In this document: positions 13,801 through 27,400 of the stretch, in pieces
Position numbering within the stretch: the stretch's first letter is position 1
Layout of the letters: each line of letters begins with the position of its first letter
Source of the DNA: Eledone cirrhosa
Lineage: Eukaryota > Mollusca > Cephalopoda > Octopoda > Eledonidae
Length of the DNA stretch: 64,000 bases
Assembly (NCBI GenBank): GCA_964016885.1
Contig: OZ024742.1
Coordinates: forward strand, 358,649,587-358,713,586
Reading direction: 5' to 3'
Program-made: the position numbers and the translations under genes
Notes under the pieces: model-generated
Told to the model about the DNA's origin: nothing
The model's database searches: none
What the model saw: only the letters and a program-made list of their open reading frames with translations

Positions 13801-16800
13801 AGAGGTAAACACCATTGGTAGCAGACTGGTGTTGTTTACATGGTGCTACTTCAGTGGTAAACATCATTGGTGGCAGACTGGTGGTGTTTACATGCTGTTA
13901 CTTCTGTGGTAAACAACATTTGTGGCAGATTGGTGGTGTTTACATGGTATTACCTGTTTGTAAACACCATTGGTAGCAGACTGTTGGTGTTTACATGGTG
14001 TTACTTCTGTGGTGAACACCATTGGTAGCAGACTGGTGGTGTTTACATCGTGCTACTTGTGTGGTGAACACCATTGGTAGCAGACTGGTGGTGTTTACAT
14101 GGTGTTACTTCTGTGGTGAACACCATTGGTAGCAGACAGGTGGTGTTTACATCGTGCTACTTGTGTGGTGAACACCATTGGTAGCAGACTGGTGGTGTTT
14201 ACATGGTGTTACTTCTGTGGTAAACACCATTGGCAGCAGACTGGTGGTGTTTACATGGTGTTACTTCTGTAGTAAACACCATTGGTAGCAGACTGGTGGT
14301 GTTTACATGGTGTTACTTCTGTGGTGAACACCATTGGTGGCAGACTGGTGGTGTGTAAGTGGTTTTCCTTCATTGGTAAACACCACTTGTAGCAGACTGG
14401 TGGTGTTGACATGGTGTTACTTCTGTGGTGAACACCATTAGTAGCAGACTGGTGGTGTTTACATGGTGTTACTTCTCTGTTAAACACCATTGGTAGCAGA
14501 CTGCTGGTGTTTACATGGTGTTACTTCTGTGGTAAACACCATTGGTAGCAGACTGCTGGTGTTTACATGGTATTAACTGTGAATAAACACCATTGGTACC
14601 AGACTTGTGGTGTTTACATGGTGTTACTTCTGTGGTAAACACCATTGGGAGCAGACTGGTGGTGTTTATATGGTGTAACATCTGTGGTAAACACCATTGT
14701 TAGCAGACTGGTGGTGTTTATATGCTGTTACTTCTGTGGTAAACGCCATTGGTAGCAGACTGGTGGTTTTTACATGGTGTTACTTCAGTAGTATACATCA
14801 TTGGTGGCAGACTGGTGGTGTTTACATGGTATTACCTGTGTTGTAAACACCATTGGTAGCAGACTGGTGGTGTTTACATGGTGTTACTTCTGTGGTAAAC
14901 ACCATTGGTAGCAGACTGGTGGTGATTACATGCTGTTACTTCTGTGGTAAACACCATTGGTAGCAGACTGGTGGTGTTTACATGGTGTTACTTCAGTAGT
15001 ATACATCATTAGTAGCAGACTGGTGGTGTTTACATGGTGTTACTTCTGTGGTAAACACCATTGGTAGCAGACTAGTGGTGTTTACATGGTGTTACTTCAG
15101 AGGTAAACACCATTGGTAGCAGACTGGTGTTGTTTACATGGTGCTACTTCAGTGGTAAACATCATTGGTGGCAGACTGGTGGTGTTTACATGCTGTTACT
15201 TCTGTGGTAAACAACATTTGTGGCAGATTGGTGGTGTTTACATGGTATTACCTGTTTGTAAACACCATTGGTAGCAGACTGGTGGTGTTTACATGGTGTT
15301 ACTTCTGTGGTGAACACCATTGGTGGCAGACTGGTGGTGTTTCCGTGGTGTTACTTCAGTGGCAAACAGCATTGGTAGCAGATTGGTGGTGTTTACGTGG
15401 TGTTACTTCAGTGGTAAAGACCATTGGTAGCAGACTGGTGGTGTTTACATGATGTTACTTCTGTGGTGACCACCATTGGTAGCAGACTGGTGGTATTTAC
15501 ATGGTGTTATTTCAGTGGTAAACACCATTTATGGCAGATTGGTGGTGTTTACATGGTATTACCTGTGTTGTAAACAAAATTGGAGGCAGACTGGTGGTGT
15601 TTACATGGTGTTACTTCTGTGGTGAACACCATTGGTAGCAGACTGGTGGTGTTTACATGGTATTACATATGTGGTGAACACCATTGGTAGCTACTGGTGG
15701 TGTTTAAATGTGTTACTTCTGTGGTGAACACCATTGGTAGCAGACTGGTGGTGTTTACATGGTGTTACTTCAGCAGTAAGTACCTTTGGTAGCAGACTGG
15801 TGGTGTTTACATGGTGTTCCTTCTGTGGTGAAAACCATTGGTAGCAGACTGGTGGTGTTTACATCGTGCTACTTGTGTGGTGAACACCATTGGTAGCAGA
15901 CTGGTGGTGTTTACATGGTGTTACTTCTGTGGTGAACACCATTGGTAGCAGACTGGTGGTGTTTAAATGGTGTTACTTCTGTGGTAAACACCATTGGTAG
16001 CAGACTGGTGGTATTTACATGGTGTTACTTCTGTGGTGAACACCATTGGTGGCAGACTGGTGGTGTTTAAGTGGTTTTTCTTCATTGGTAAACACCACTT
16101 GTAGCAGACTGGTGGTGTTGACATGGTGTTACTTCTGTGGTGAACACCATTTGTAGCAGACTGGTGGTGTTTACATGGTGTTACTTCTGTGTTAAACACC
16201 ATTGTTAGCAGACTGCTGGTGTTTACATGGTGTTACTTCTGTGGTAAACACCATTGGTAGCAGACTGCTGGTGTTTAGATGGTATTAACTGTGAATAAAC
16301 ACCATTGGTAGCAGACTGGTGGTGTTTACATGGTGAAACTTCTGTGGTAAACACCATTGGTAGCAGACTGGTGGTGTTTACATGGTGTTACTTCTGTGGT
16401 AAACACCATTGTTAGCAGACTGGTGGTGTTTACATGCTGTTACTTCTGTGGTAAACACCATTGGTAGCAGACTGGTGTTGTTTACATGGTGTTACTTCAG
16501 TGGTAAACACCATTGGTGGCAGACTGGTGGTTTTTACATGGTGTTACGTCTGTGGTAAACACCATTGGTAGCAGACTGCTGGTGTTTACATGGTATTAAC
16601 TGTGAATAAACACCATTGGTAGCAGACTGGTGGTGTTTACATGGTGTTACTTCTGTGGTAAACACCATTGGTAGCAGACTGCTGGTGTTTACATGGTATT
16701 AACTGTGAATAAACACCATTGGTAGCAGACTGGTGGTGTTTACATGGTGTTACTTCTGTGGTAAACACCATTGGTAGCAGACTGGTGGTGTTTACATGGT

Positions 16801-19800
16801 GTAACTTCTGTGGTGAACACCAGTGGTAGCAGACTGGTGGTTTTTACATGGTGTTACTTCTGTGGTAAACACCAGTGGTGGCAGAATGGTGGTGTGTACA
16901 TGGTGTTACTTCTGTGATGAACACCTTTGGTAGCAGACTGGTGGTGTTTACATGGTGTTACTTCTGTGGTGAACACCATTGGTAGCAGACTGGTGGTGTT
17001 TACATGGTGTTACTTCAGTGGTAAACACAATTTGTGGCAGATTGGTGTTGTTTACATGGTATTACCTGTGTTGTAAACACCATTGGTAGCAGACTGGTGG
17101 TGTTTATATGGTGTTACTTCTGTGGTAAACACCATTGGTAGCAGACTGGTGGTGATTACATGCTGTTACTTCTGTGGTAAACACCATTGGTAGCAGACTG
17201 GTGGTGTTTACATGGTGTTACTTCAGTGGTAAACATCATTAGTAGCAGACTGGTGGTGTTTACATGGTGTTACTTCTGTGGTAAACACCATTGGTAGCAG
17301 ACTAATGGTGTTTATATGGTGTTACTTCAGTGGTAAACACCATTGGTAGCAGACTGGTTGTGTTTACATGGTGTTACTTCAGTAGTAAATACCCTTGTTA
17401 GCAGACTGGTGGTGTTTACATGGTGTTACTTCTGTGGTGAACACCATTGGTAGCAGACTGGTGGTGTTTACATCGTGCTACTTGTGTGGTGAACACCATT
17501 GGTAGCAGACTGGTGGTGTTTACATGGTGTTACTTCTGTGGTGAACACCATTGGTAGCAGACAGGTGGTGTTTACATCGTGCTACTTGTGTGGTGAACAC
17601 CATTGGTAGCAGACTGGTGGTGTTTACATGGTGTTACTTCTGTGGTAAACACCATTGGTAGCAGACTGGTGGTGTTTACATGGTGTTACTTCTGTAGTAA
17701 ACACCATTGGTAGCAGACTGGTGGTGTTTACATGGTGTTACTTCTGTGGTGAACACCATTGGTGGCAGACTGGTGGTGTGTAAGTGGTTTTCCTTCATTG
17801 GTAAACACCACTTGTAGCAGACTGGTGGTGTTGACATGGTGTTACTTCTGTGGTGAACACCATTAGTAGCAGACTGGTGGTGTTTACATGGTGTTACTTC
17901 TGTGTTAAACACCATTGGTAGCAGACTGCTGGTGTTTACATGGTGTTACTTCTGTGGTAAACACCATTGGTAGCAGACTGCTGGTGTTTACATGGTATTA
18001 ACTGTGAATAAACACAATTGGTACCAGACTTGTGGTGTTTACATGGTGTTACTTCTGTGGTAAACACCATTGGGAGCAGACTGGTGGTGTTTATATGGTG
18101 TAACATCTGTGGTGAACACCATTGGTAGCAGACTGGTGGTGTTTACATGGTGTTACTTCTGTGGTAAACACCATTGTTAGCAGACTGGTGGTGTTTATAT
18201 GCTGTTACTTCTGTGGTAAACGCCATTGGTAGCAGACTGGTGGTTTTTACATGGTGTTACTTCAGTAGTATACATCATTGGTGGCAGACTGGTGGTGTTT
18301 ACATGGTATTACCTGTGTTGTAAACACCATTGGTAGCAGACTGGTGGTGTTTACATGGTGTTACTTCTGTGGTAAACACCATTGGTAGCAGACTGGTGGT
18401 GATTACATGCTGTTACTTCTGTGGTAAACACCATTGGTAGCAGACTGGTGGTGTTTACATGGTGTTACTTCAGTAGTATACATCATTAGTAGCAGACTGG
18501 TGGTGTTTACATGGTGTTACTTCTGTGGTAAACACCATTGGTAGCAGACTAGTGGTGTTTACATGGTGTTACTTCAGAGGTAAACACCATTGGTAGCAGA
18601 CTGGTGTTGTTTACATGGTGCTACTTCAGTGGTAAACATCATTGGTGGCAGACTGGTGGTGTTTACATGCTGTTACTTCTGTGGTAAACAACATTTGTGG
18701 CAGATTGGTGGTGTTTACATGGTATTACCTGTTTGTAAACACCATTGGTAGCAGACTGGTGGTGTTTACATGGTGTTACTTCTGTGGTGAACACCATTGG
18801 TGGCAGACTGGTGGTGTTTCCGTGGTGTTACTTCAGTGGCAAACAGCATTGGTAGCAGATTGGTGGTGTTTACGTGGTGTTACTTCAGTGGTAAAGACCA
18901 TTGGTAGCAGACTGGTGGTGTTTACATGATGTTACTTCTGTGGTGACCACCATTGGTAGCACACTGGTGGTATTTACATGGTGTTATTTCAGTGGTAAAC
19001 ACCATTTATGGCAGATTGGTGGTGTTTACATGGTATTACCTGTGTTGTAAACAAAATTGGAGGCAGACTGGTGGTGTTTACATGGTGTTACTTCTGTGGT
19101 GAACACCATTGGTAGCAGACTGGTGGTGTTTACATGGTATTACATATGTGGTGAACACCATTGGTAGCTACTGGTGGTGTTTAAATGTGTTACTTCTGTG
19201 GTGAACACCATTGGTAGCAGACTGGTGGTGTTTACATGGTGTTACTTCAGCAGTAAGTACCTTTGGTAGCAGACTGGTGGTGTTTACATGGTGTTCCTTC
19301 TGTGGTGAAAACCATTGGTAGCAGACTGGTGGTGTTTACATCGTGCTACTTGTGTGGTGAACACCATTGGTAGCAGACTGGTGGTGTTTACATGGTGTTA
19401 CTTCTGTGGTGAACACCATTGGTAGCAGACTGGTGGTGTTTAAATGGTGTTACTTCTGTGGTAAACACCATTGGTAGCAGACTGGTGGTATTTACATGGT
19501 GTTACTTCTGTGGTGAACACCATTGGTGGCAGACTGGTGGTGTTTAAGTGGTTTTTCTTCATTGGTAAACACCACTTGTAGCAGACTGGTGGTGTTGACA
19601 TGGTGTTACTTCTGTGGTGAACACCATTTGTAGCAGACTGGTGGTGTTTACATGGTGTTACTTCTGTGTTAAACACCATTGTTAGCAGACTGCTGGTGTT
19701 TACATGGTGTTACTTCTGTGGTAAACACCATTGGTAGCAGACTGCTGGTGTTTAGATGGTATTAACTGTGAATAAACACCATTGGCAGCAGACTGGTGGT

Positions 19801-22800
19801 GTTTACATGGTGAAACTTCTGTGGTAAACACCATTGGTAGCAGACTGGTGGTGTTTACATGGTGTTACTTCTGTGGTAAACACCATTGTTAGCAGACTGG
19901 TGGTGTTTACATGCTGTTACTTCTGTGGTAAACGCCATTGGTAGCAGACTGGTGTTGTTTACATGGTGTTACTTCAGTGGTAAACACCATTGGTGGCAGA
20001 CTGGTGGTTTTTACATGGTGTTACGTCTGTGGTAAACACCGTTGGTAGCAGACTGCTGGTGTTTACATGGTATTAACTGTGAATAAACACCATTGGTAGC
20101 AGACTGGTGGTGTTTACATGGTGTTACTTCTGTGGTAAACACCATTGGTAGCAGACTGCTGGTGTTTACATGGTATTAACTGTGAATAAACACCATTGGT
20201 AGCAGACTGGTGGTGTTTACATGGTGTTACTTCTGTGGTAAACACCATTGGTAGCAGACTGGTGGTGTTTACATGGTGTAACTTCTGTGGTGAACACCAG
20301 TGGTAGCAGACTGGTGGTTTTTACATGGTGTTACTTCTGTGGTAAACACCAGTGGTGGCAGAATGGTGGTGTGTACATGGTGTTACTTCTGTGATGAACA
20401 CCTTTGGTAGCAGACTGGTGGTGTTTACATGGTGTTACTTCTGTGGTGAACACCATTGGTAGCAGACTGGTGGTGTTTACATGGTGTTACTTCAGTGGTA
20501 AACACAATTTGTGGCAGATTGGTGTTGTTTACATGGTATTACCTGTGTTGTAAACACCATTGGTAGCAGACTGGTGGTGTTTATATGGTGTTACTTCTGT
20601 GGTAAACACCATTGGTAGCAGACTTGTGGTGATTACATGCTGTTACTTCTGTGGTAAACACCATTGGTAGCAGACTGGTGGTGTTTACATGGTGTTACTT
20701 CAGTGGTAAACATCATTAGTAGCAGACTGGTGGTGTTTACATGGTGTTACTTCTGTGGTAAACACCATTGGTAGCAGACTAATGGTGTTTATATGGTGTT
20801 ACTTCAGTGGTAAACACCATTGGTAGCAGACTGGTGTTGTTTACATGGTGCTACTTCAGTGGTAAACATCATTGGTGGCAGACTGGTGGTGTTTACATGC
20901 TGTTACTTCTGTGGTGAACACCATTGGTAGCAGACTGGTGGTGTTTACATGGTGTTACTTCAGTGGTAAACAACATTTGTGGCAGATTGGTGGTGTTTAC
21001 ATGGTATTACCTGTTTGTAAACACTATTGGTAGCAGACTGGTGGTGTTTACATGGTGTTACTTCTGTGGTGAACACCATTGGTGGCAGACTGGTGGTGTT
21101 TACGTGGTGTTACTTCAGTGGCAAACACCATTGGTAGCAGATTGGTGGTGTTTACGTGGTGTTACTTCAGTGGTAAACACCATTGGTAGCAGACTGGTGG
21201 TGTTTACATGATGTTACTTCTGTGGTGACCACCATTGGTAGCAGACTGGTGGTATTTACATGGTGTTATTTCAGTGGTAAACACCATTTATGGCAGATTG
21301 GTGGTGTTTACATGGTATTACCTGTGTTGTAAACAAAATTGGAGGCAGACTGGTGGTGTTTACATGGTGTTATTTCTGTGCTAAACACCATTGGTAGCAG
21401 ACTGGTGGTGTTTACATGGTATTACATATGTGGTGAACACCATTGGTAGCTACTGGTGGTGTTTAAATGTGTTACTTCTGTGGTGAACATCATTAGTAGC
21501 AGACTGGTGGTGTTTACATGGTGTTACTTCTGTGGTAAACACCATTGGTAGCAGACTAATGGTGTTTATATGGTGTTACTTCAGTGGTAAACACCATTGG
21601 TAGCAGACTGGTTGTGTTTACATGGTGTTACTTCAGTAGTAAATACCCTTGTTAGCAGACTGGTGGTGTTTACATGGTGTTACTTCTGTGGTGAACACCA
21701 TTGGTAGCAGACTGGTGGTGTTTACATCGTGCTACTTGTGTGGTGAACACCATTGGTAGCAGACTGGTGGTGTTTACATGGTGTTACTTCTGTGGTGAAC
21801 ACCATTGGTAGCAGACAGGTGGTGTTTACATCGTGCTACTTGTGTGGTGAACACCATTGGTAGCAGACTGGTGGTGTTTACATGGTGTTACTTCTGTGGT
21901 AAACACCATTGGTAGCAGACTGGTGGTGTTTACATGGTGTTACTTCTGTAGTAAACACCATTGGTAGCAGACTGGTGGTGTTTACATGGTGTTACTTCTG
22001 TGGTGAACACCATTAGTAGCAGACTGGTGGTGTTTACATGGTGTTACTTCTGTGTTAAACACCATTGGTAGCAGACTGCTGGTGTTTACATGGTGTTACT
22101 TCTGTGGTAAACACCATTGGTAGCAGACTGCTGGTGTTTACATGGTATTAACTGTGAATAAACACCATTGGTACCAGACTTGTGGTGTTTACATGGTGTT
22201 ACTTCTGTGGTAAACACCATTGGGAGCAGACTGGTGGTGTTTATATGGTCTAACATCTGTGGTGAACACCATTGGTAGCAGACTGGTGGTGTTTACATGG
22301 TGTTACTTCTGTGGTAAACACCATTGTTAGCAGACTGGTGGTGTTTATATGCTGTTACTTCTGTGGTAAACGCCATTGGTAGCAGACTGGTGGTTTTTAC
22401 ATGGTGTTACTTCAGTAGTATACATCATTGGTGGCAGACTGGTGGTGTTTACATGGTATTACCTGTGTTGTAAACACCATTGGTAGCAGACTGGTGGTGT
22501 TTACATGGTGTTACTTCTGTGGTAAACACCATTGGTAGCAGACTGGTGGTGATTACATGCTGTTACTTCTGTGGTAAACACCATTGGTAGCAGACTGGTG
22601 GTGTTTACATGGTGTTACTTCAGTAGTATACATCATTAGTAGCAGACTGGTGGTGTTTACATGGTGTTACTTCTGTGGTAAACACCATTGGTAGCAGACT
22701 AGTGGTGTTTACATGGTGTTACTTCAGAGGTAAACACCATTGGTAGCAGACTGGTGTTGTTTACATGGTGCTACTTCAGTGGTAAACATCATTGGTGGCA

Positions 22801-24400
22801 GACTGGTGGTGTTTACATGCTGTTACTTCTGTGGTAAACAACATTTGTGGCAGATTGGTGGTGTTTACATGGTATTACCTGTTTGTAAACACCATTGGTA
22901 GCAGACTGGTGGTGTTTACATGGTGTTACTTCTGTGGTGAACACCATTGGTGGCAGACTGGTGGTGTTTCCGTGGTGTTACTTCAGTGGCAAACAGCATT
23001 GGTAGCAGATTGGTGGTGTTTACGTGGTGTTACTTCAGTGGTAAAGACCATTGGTAGCAGACTGGTGGTGTTTACATGATGTTACTTCTGTGGTGACCAC
23101 CATTGGTAGCAGACTGGTGGTATTTACATGGTGTTATTTCAGTGGTAAACACCATTTATGGCAGATTGGTGGTGTTTACATGGTATTACCTGTGTTGTAA
23201 ACAAAATTGGAGGCAGACTGGTGGTGTTTACATGGTGTTACTTCTGTGGTGAACACCATTGGTAGCAGACTGGTGGTGTTTACATGGTATTACATATGTG
23301 GTGAACACCATTGGTAGCTACTGCTGGTGTTTAAATGTGTTACTTCTGTGGTGAACACCATTGGTAGCAGACTGGTGGTGTTTACATGGTGTTACTTCAG
23401 CAGTAAGTACCTTTGGTAGCAGACTGGTGGTGTTTACATGGTGTTCCTTCTGTGGTGAAAACCATTGGTAGCAGACTGGTGGTGTTTACATGGTGTTCCT
23501 TCTGTGGTGAAAACCATTGGTAGCAGACTGGTGGTGTTTACATCGTGCTACTTGTGTGGTGAACACCATTGGTAGCAGACTGGTGGTGTTTACATGGTGT
23601 TACTTCTGTGGTGAACACCATTGGTAGCAGACTGGTGGTGTTTACATGGTGTTACTTCTGTGGTGAACACCATTGGTAGCAGACTGGTGGTGTTTACATC
23701 GTGCTACTTGTGTGGTGAACACCATTGGCAGCAGACTGGTGGTGTTTACATGGTGTTACTTCTGTGGTGAACACCATTGGTGGCAGACTGGTGGTGTTTA
23801 CATCGTGCTACTTGTGTGGTGAACACCATTGGTAGCAGACTGGTGGTGTTTACATGGTGTTACTTCTGTGGTGAACACCATTGGTAGCAGACTGGTGGTG
23901 TTTACATCGTGCTACTTGTGTGGTGAACACCATTGGTAGCAGACTGGTGGTGTTTACATGGTGTTACTTCTGTGGTGAACACCATTGGTAGCAGACTGGT
24001 GGTGTTTAAATGGTGTTACTTCTGTGGTAAACACCATTGGTAGCAGACTGGTGGTGTTTACATCGTGCTACTTGTGTGGTGAACACCATTGGTAGCAGAC
24101 TGGTGGTGTTTACATGGTGTTACTTCTGTGGTGAACACCATTGGTAGCAGACTGGTGGTGTTTAAATGGTGTTACTTCTGTGGTAAACACCATTGGTAGC
24201 AGACTGGTGGTATTTACATGGTGTTACTTCTGTGGTGAACACCATTGGTGGCAGACTGGTGGTGTTTAAGTGGTTTTTCTTCATTGGTAAACACCACTTG
24301 TAGCAGACTGGTGGTGTTGACATGGTGTTACTTCTGTCGTGAACACCATTTGTAGCAGACTGGTGGTGTTTACATGGTGTTACTTCTGTGTTAAACACCA
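7850..24400 (+). repeat. Higher-order repeat block with about 3,477-bp unit
   Basis: Marker segments recur 3,477 bp apart: 9,476 to 12,953; 15,165 to 18,642; 15,963 to 19,440; and the 'accagtggtggcagaatgg' monomer at about 16,867 and 20,344. The unit is about 67 monomers. Two copies are longer. The spacing 10,442 to 15,165 is 4,723 bp, which equals 3,425 plus an inserted 1,298-bp duplication. The spacing 18,642 to 22,792 is 4,150 bp, about 13 monomers extra. Near 22,000 the 'aagtggttttccttc' monomers present in other copies are missing, indicating a deletion. Copies differ by scattered single-base changes, for example 'gggaccat' or 'cttctctgtt' variants shared by only some of them. Confidence 0.88.
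12690..15285 (+). repeat. 1,298-bp direct duplication within the 3.48-kb HOR
   Basis: A 25-monomer segment is duplicated in tandem. The interval from about 12,690 to 13,987 is repeated from about 13,988 to 15,285. Paired markers include 12,953 and 14,251 (1,298 bp apart) and 'catcgtgctacttgtg' near 12,748 and 14,046. Both copies share the otherwise uncommon 'ttacttctctgttaaac' variant (about 13,172 and 14,470), so the duplication postdates that mutation. This insertion explains why one HOR copy is 4,723 rather than 3,477 or 3,425 bp. Confidence 0.88.
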
Positions 24401-27400
24401 TTGTTAGCAGACTGCTGGTGTTTACATGGTATTACTTCTGTGGTAAACACCATTGGTAGCAGACTGCTGCTGTTTAGATGGTATTAACTGTGAATAAACA
24501 CCATTGGTAGCAGACTGGTGGTGTTTACATGGTGAAACTTCTGTGGTAAACACCATTGGTAGCAGACTGGTGGTGTTTACATGGTGTTACTTCTGTGGTA
24601 AACACCATTGTTAGCAGACTGGTGGTGTTTACATGCTGTTACTTCTGTGGTAAACGCCATTGGTAGCAGACTGGTGTTGTTTACATGGTGTTACTTCAGT
24701 GGTAAACACCATTGGTGGCAGACTGGTGGTTTTTACATGGTGTTACGTCTGTGGTAAACACCAGTGGTGGCAGAATTGTGGTGTGTACATGGTGTTACTT
24801 CTGTGGTGAACACCATTGCTAGCAGACTGGTGGTGTTTACATGGTGTTACTACAGTGGTAAACACAATTTGTGGCAGATTGGTGTTGTTTACATGGTATT
24901 ACCTGTGTTGTAAACACCATTGGTAGCAGACTGGTGGTGTTTACATGGTGTTACTTCTGTGGTAAACACCATTGGTAGCATACTGGTGGTGTTTACATGG
25001 TGTTACTTCTGTGGTGAACACCATTGGTAGCAGACTGGTGGTGTTTACATGATGTTACTTCTGTGGTAAAAACCATTGGTAGCAGACTGGTGGTGTTTAC
25101 ATGGTGTTACTTCTGTGGTAAACACCATTGGTAGCAGACTGGTGGTGTTTACTTGGTGTTACTTCTGTGGTGAACACCATTGGTAGCAGACTGGTGGTGT
25201 TTACATGATGTTACTTCTGTGGTAAAAACCATTGTTAGCAGACTGGTGGTGTTTACATGGTATTACTTCTGTTGTAAACACCATTATTAGCTGACTGGTG
25301 GTGTTTACATGGTATTACATCTGTGGTGAACACCATTGGTAGCAGACTGGCGGTTCTTACATGTGTTACTTCTGTGGTGAACACCATTGGTGGTAGACTG
25401 GTGGTGTTTGCGTGGTGTTACTTCAGTGGTAAACAACCATTGGTAGCAGACTGGTGGTGTTTACGTGGTATTACATCTGTGGTGAACACCATTGGTAGCA
25501 GACTGGTGGTGTTTACATGGTGTTTCTTCTGTGGTGAACAACTTTGGTAGCAGACTGGTGGTGTTTACATGGTGTTACTTCTGTGGTAAACACCATTAGT
25601 AGCAGACTGGTGGAGTTTACATGGTATTACTTCTGTGGTGAACACTATTGGTAGCAAACTGGTGGTGTTTACATGGTGTTACTTCTGTTGTGAACACCAT
25701 TGGTAGCTGAAGGGTGGTGTTTACATGGTGTTACTTCTGTGCTAAACACCATTGGTAGCAGACTGGTGCTGTTTACATGGTGTTACTTCTGTGGTGAGCA
25801 CCATTGATAGCAGACTGGTGGTGTTTACATGGTGTTACCTTTGTGGTGAACACCATTGTTAACAGACTGGTGGTGTCTACATGGTGTTATTTCAGTGGTA
25901 AACACCATTGGTAGCAGACTGGTGCTGTTTACATGGTATTACTTCTATGGTGAACACCATTGCTAGCAGACTGCTGGTGTTTACATGGTATTACTTCTCT
26001 AGTAAACACCATTGTTAGCAGACTGCTGGTGTTTACATGGTATAACGTCTGTGGTGAACACCATTGGTGGCAGACTGGTGGTGTTTACATGGTGTTACTT
26101 CAGTGGTAAACACCATTGGTAGCAGACTGGTGGTGTTTACATGGTGTTACTTCTGTGGTAAACACCATTGGGAGCAGACTGGTGGTGTTTATATGGTGTA
26201 TCTTCTGTGGTGAACACCATTGGTAGCAGACTGGTGTTGTTTACATGGTGTTACTTCTGTGCTAAACACCATTGGTAGCAGACTGGTGCTGTTTACATGG
26301 TGTTACTTCTGTTGTGAACACCATTGGTAGCAAACTGGTGGTGTTTACAGGATGTTACTTCTGTTGTAAACACCATTGGTAGCAGACTGGTGGTGTTTAC
26401 ATGGTGTTACTTCTGTGTTAAACACCATTGTTAGCAGACTGCTGGTGTTTACATGGTGTTACTTCTGTGGTAAACACCATTGGTAGCAGACTGCTGGTGT
26501 TTAGATGGTATTAACTGTGAATAAACACCATTGGTAGCAGACTGGTGGTGTTTACATGGTGAAACTTCTGTGGTAAACACCATTGGTAGCAGACTGGTGG
26601 TGTTTACATGGTGTTACTCCTGTGGTAAACACCATTGTTAGCAGACTGGTGGTGTTTACATGCTGTTACTTCTGTGGTAAACGCCATTGGTAGCAGACTG
26701 GTGTTGTTTACATGGTGTTACTTCAGTGGTAAACACCATTGGTGGCAGACTGGTGGTTTTTACATGGTGTTACGTCTGTGGTAAACACCAGTGGTGGCAG
26801 AATTGTGGTGTGTACATGGTGTTACTTCTGTGGTGAACACCATTGCTAGCAGACTGGTGGTGTTTACATGGTGTTACTACAGTGGTAAACACAATTTGTG
26901 GCAGATTGGTGTTGTTTACATGGTATTACCTGTGTTGTAAACACCATTGGTAGCAGACTGTTGGTGTTTACATGGTGTTACTTCTGTGGTAAACACCATT
27001 GGTAGCATACTGGTGGTGTTTACATGGTGTTACTTCTGTGGTGAACACCATTGGTAGCAGACTGGTGGTGTTTACATGATGTTACTTCTGTGGTAAAAAC
27101 CATTGGTAGCAGACTGGTGGTGTTTACATGGTGTTACTTCTATGGTAAACACCATTGGTAGCAGACTGGTGGTGTTTACTTGGTGTTACTTCTGTGGTGA
27201 ACACCATTGGTAGCAGACTGGTGGTGTTTACATGATGTTACTTCTGTGGTGAAAACCATTGGTAGCAGACTGGTGGTGTTTACATGGTATTACTTCTGTT
27301 GTAAACACCATTATTAGCTGACTGGTGGTGTTTACATGGTATTACATCTGTGGTGAACACCATTGGTAGCAGACTGGCGGTTCTTACATGTGTTACTTCT

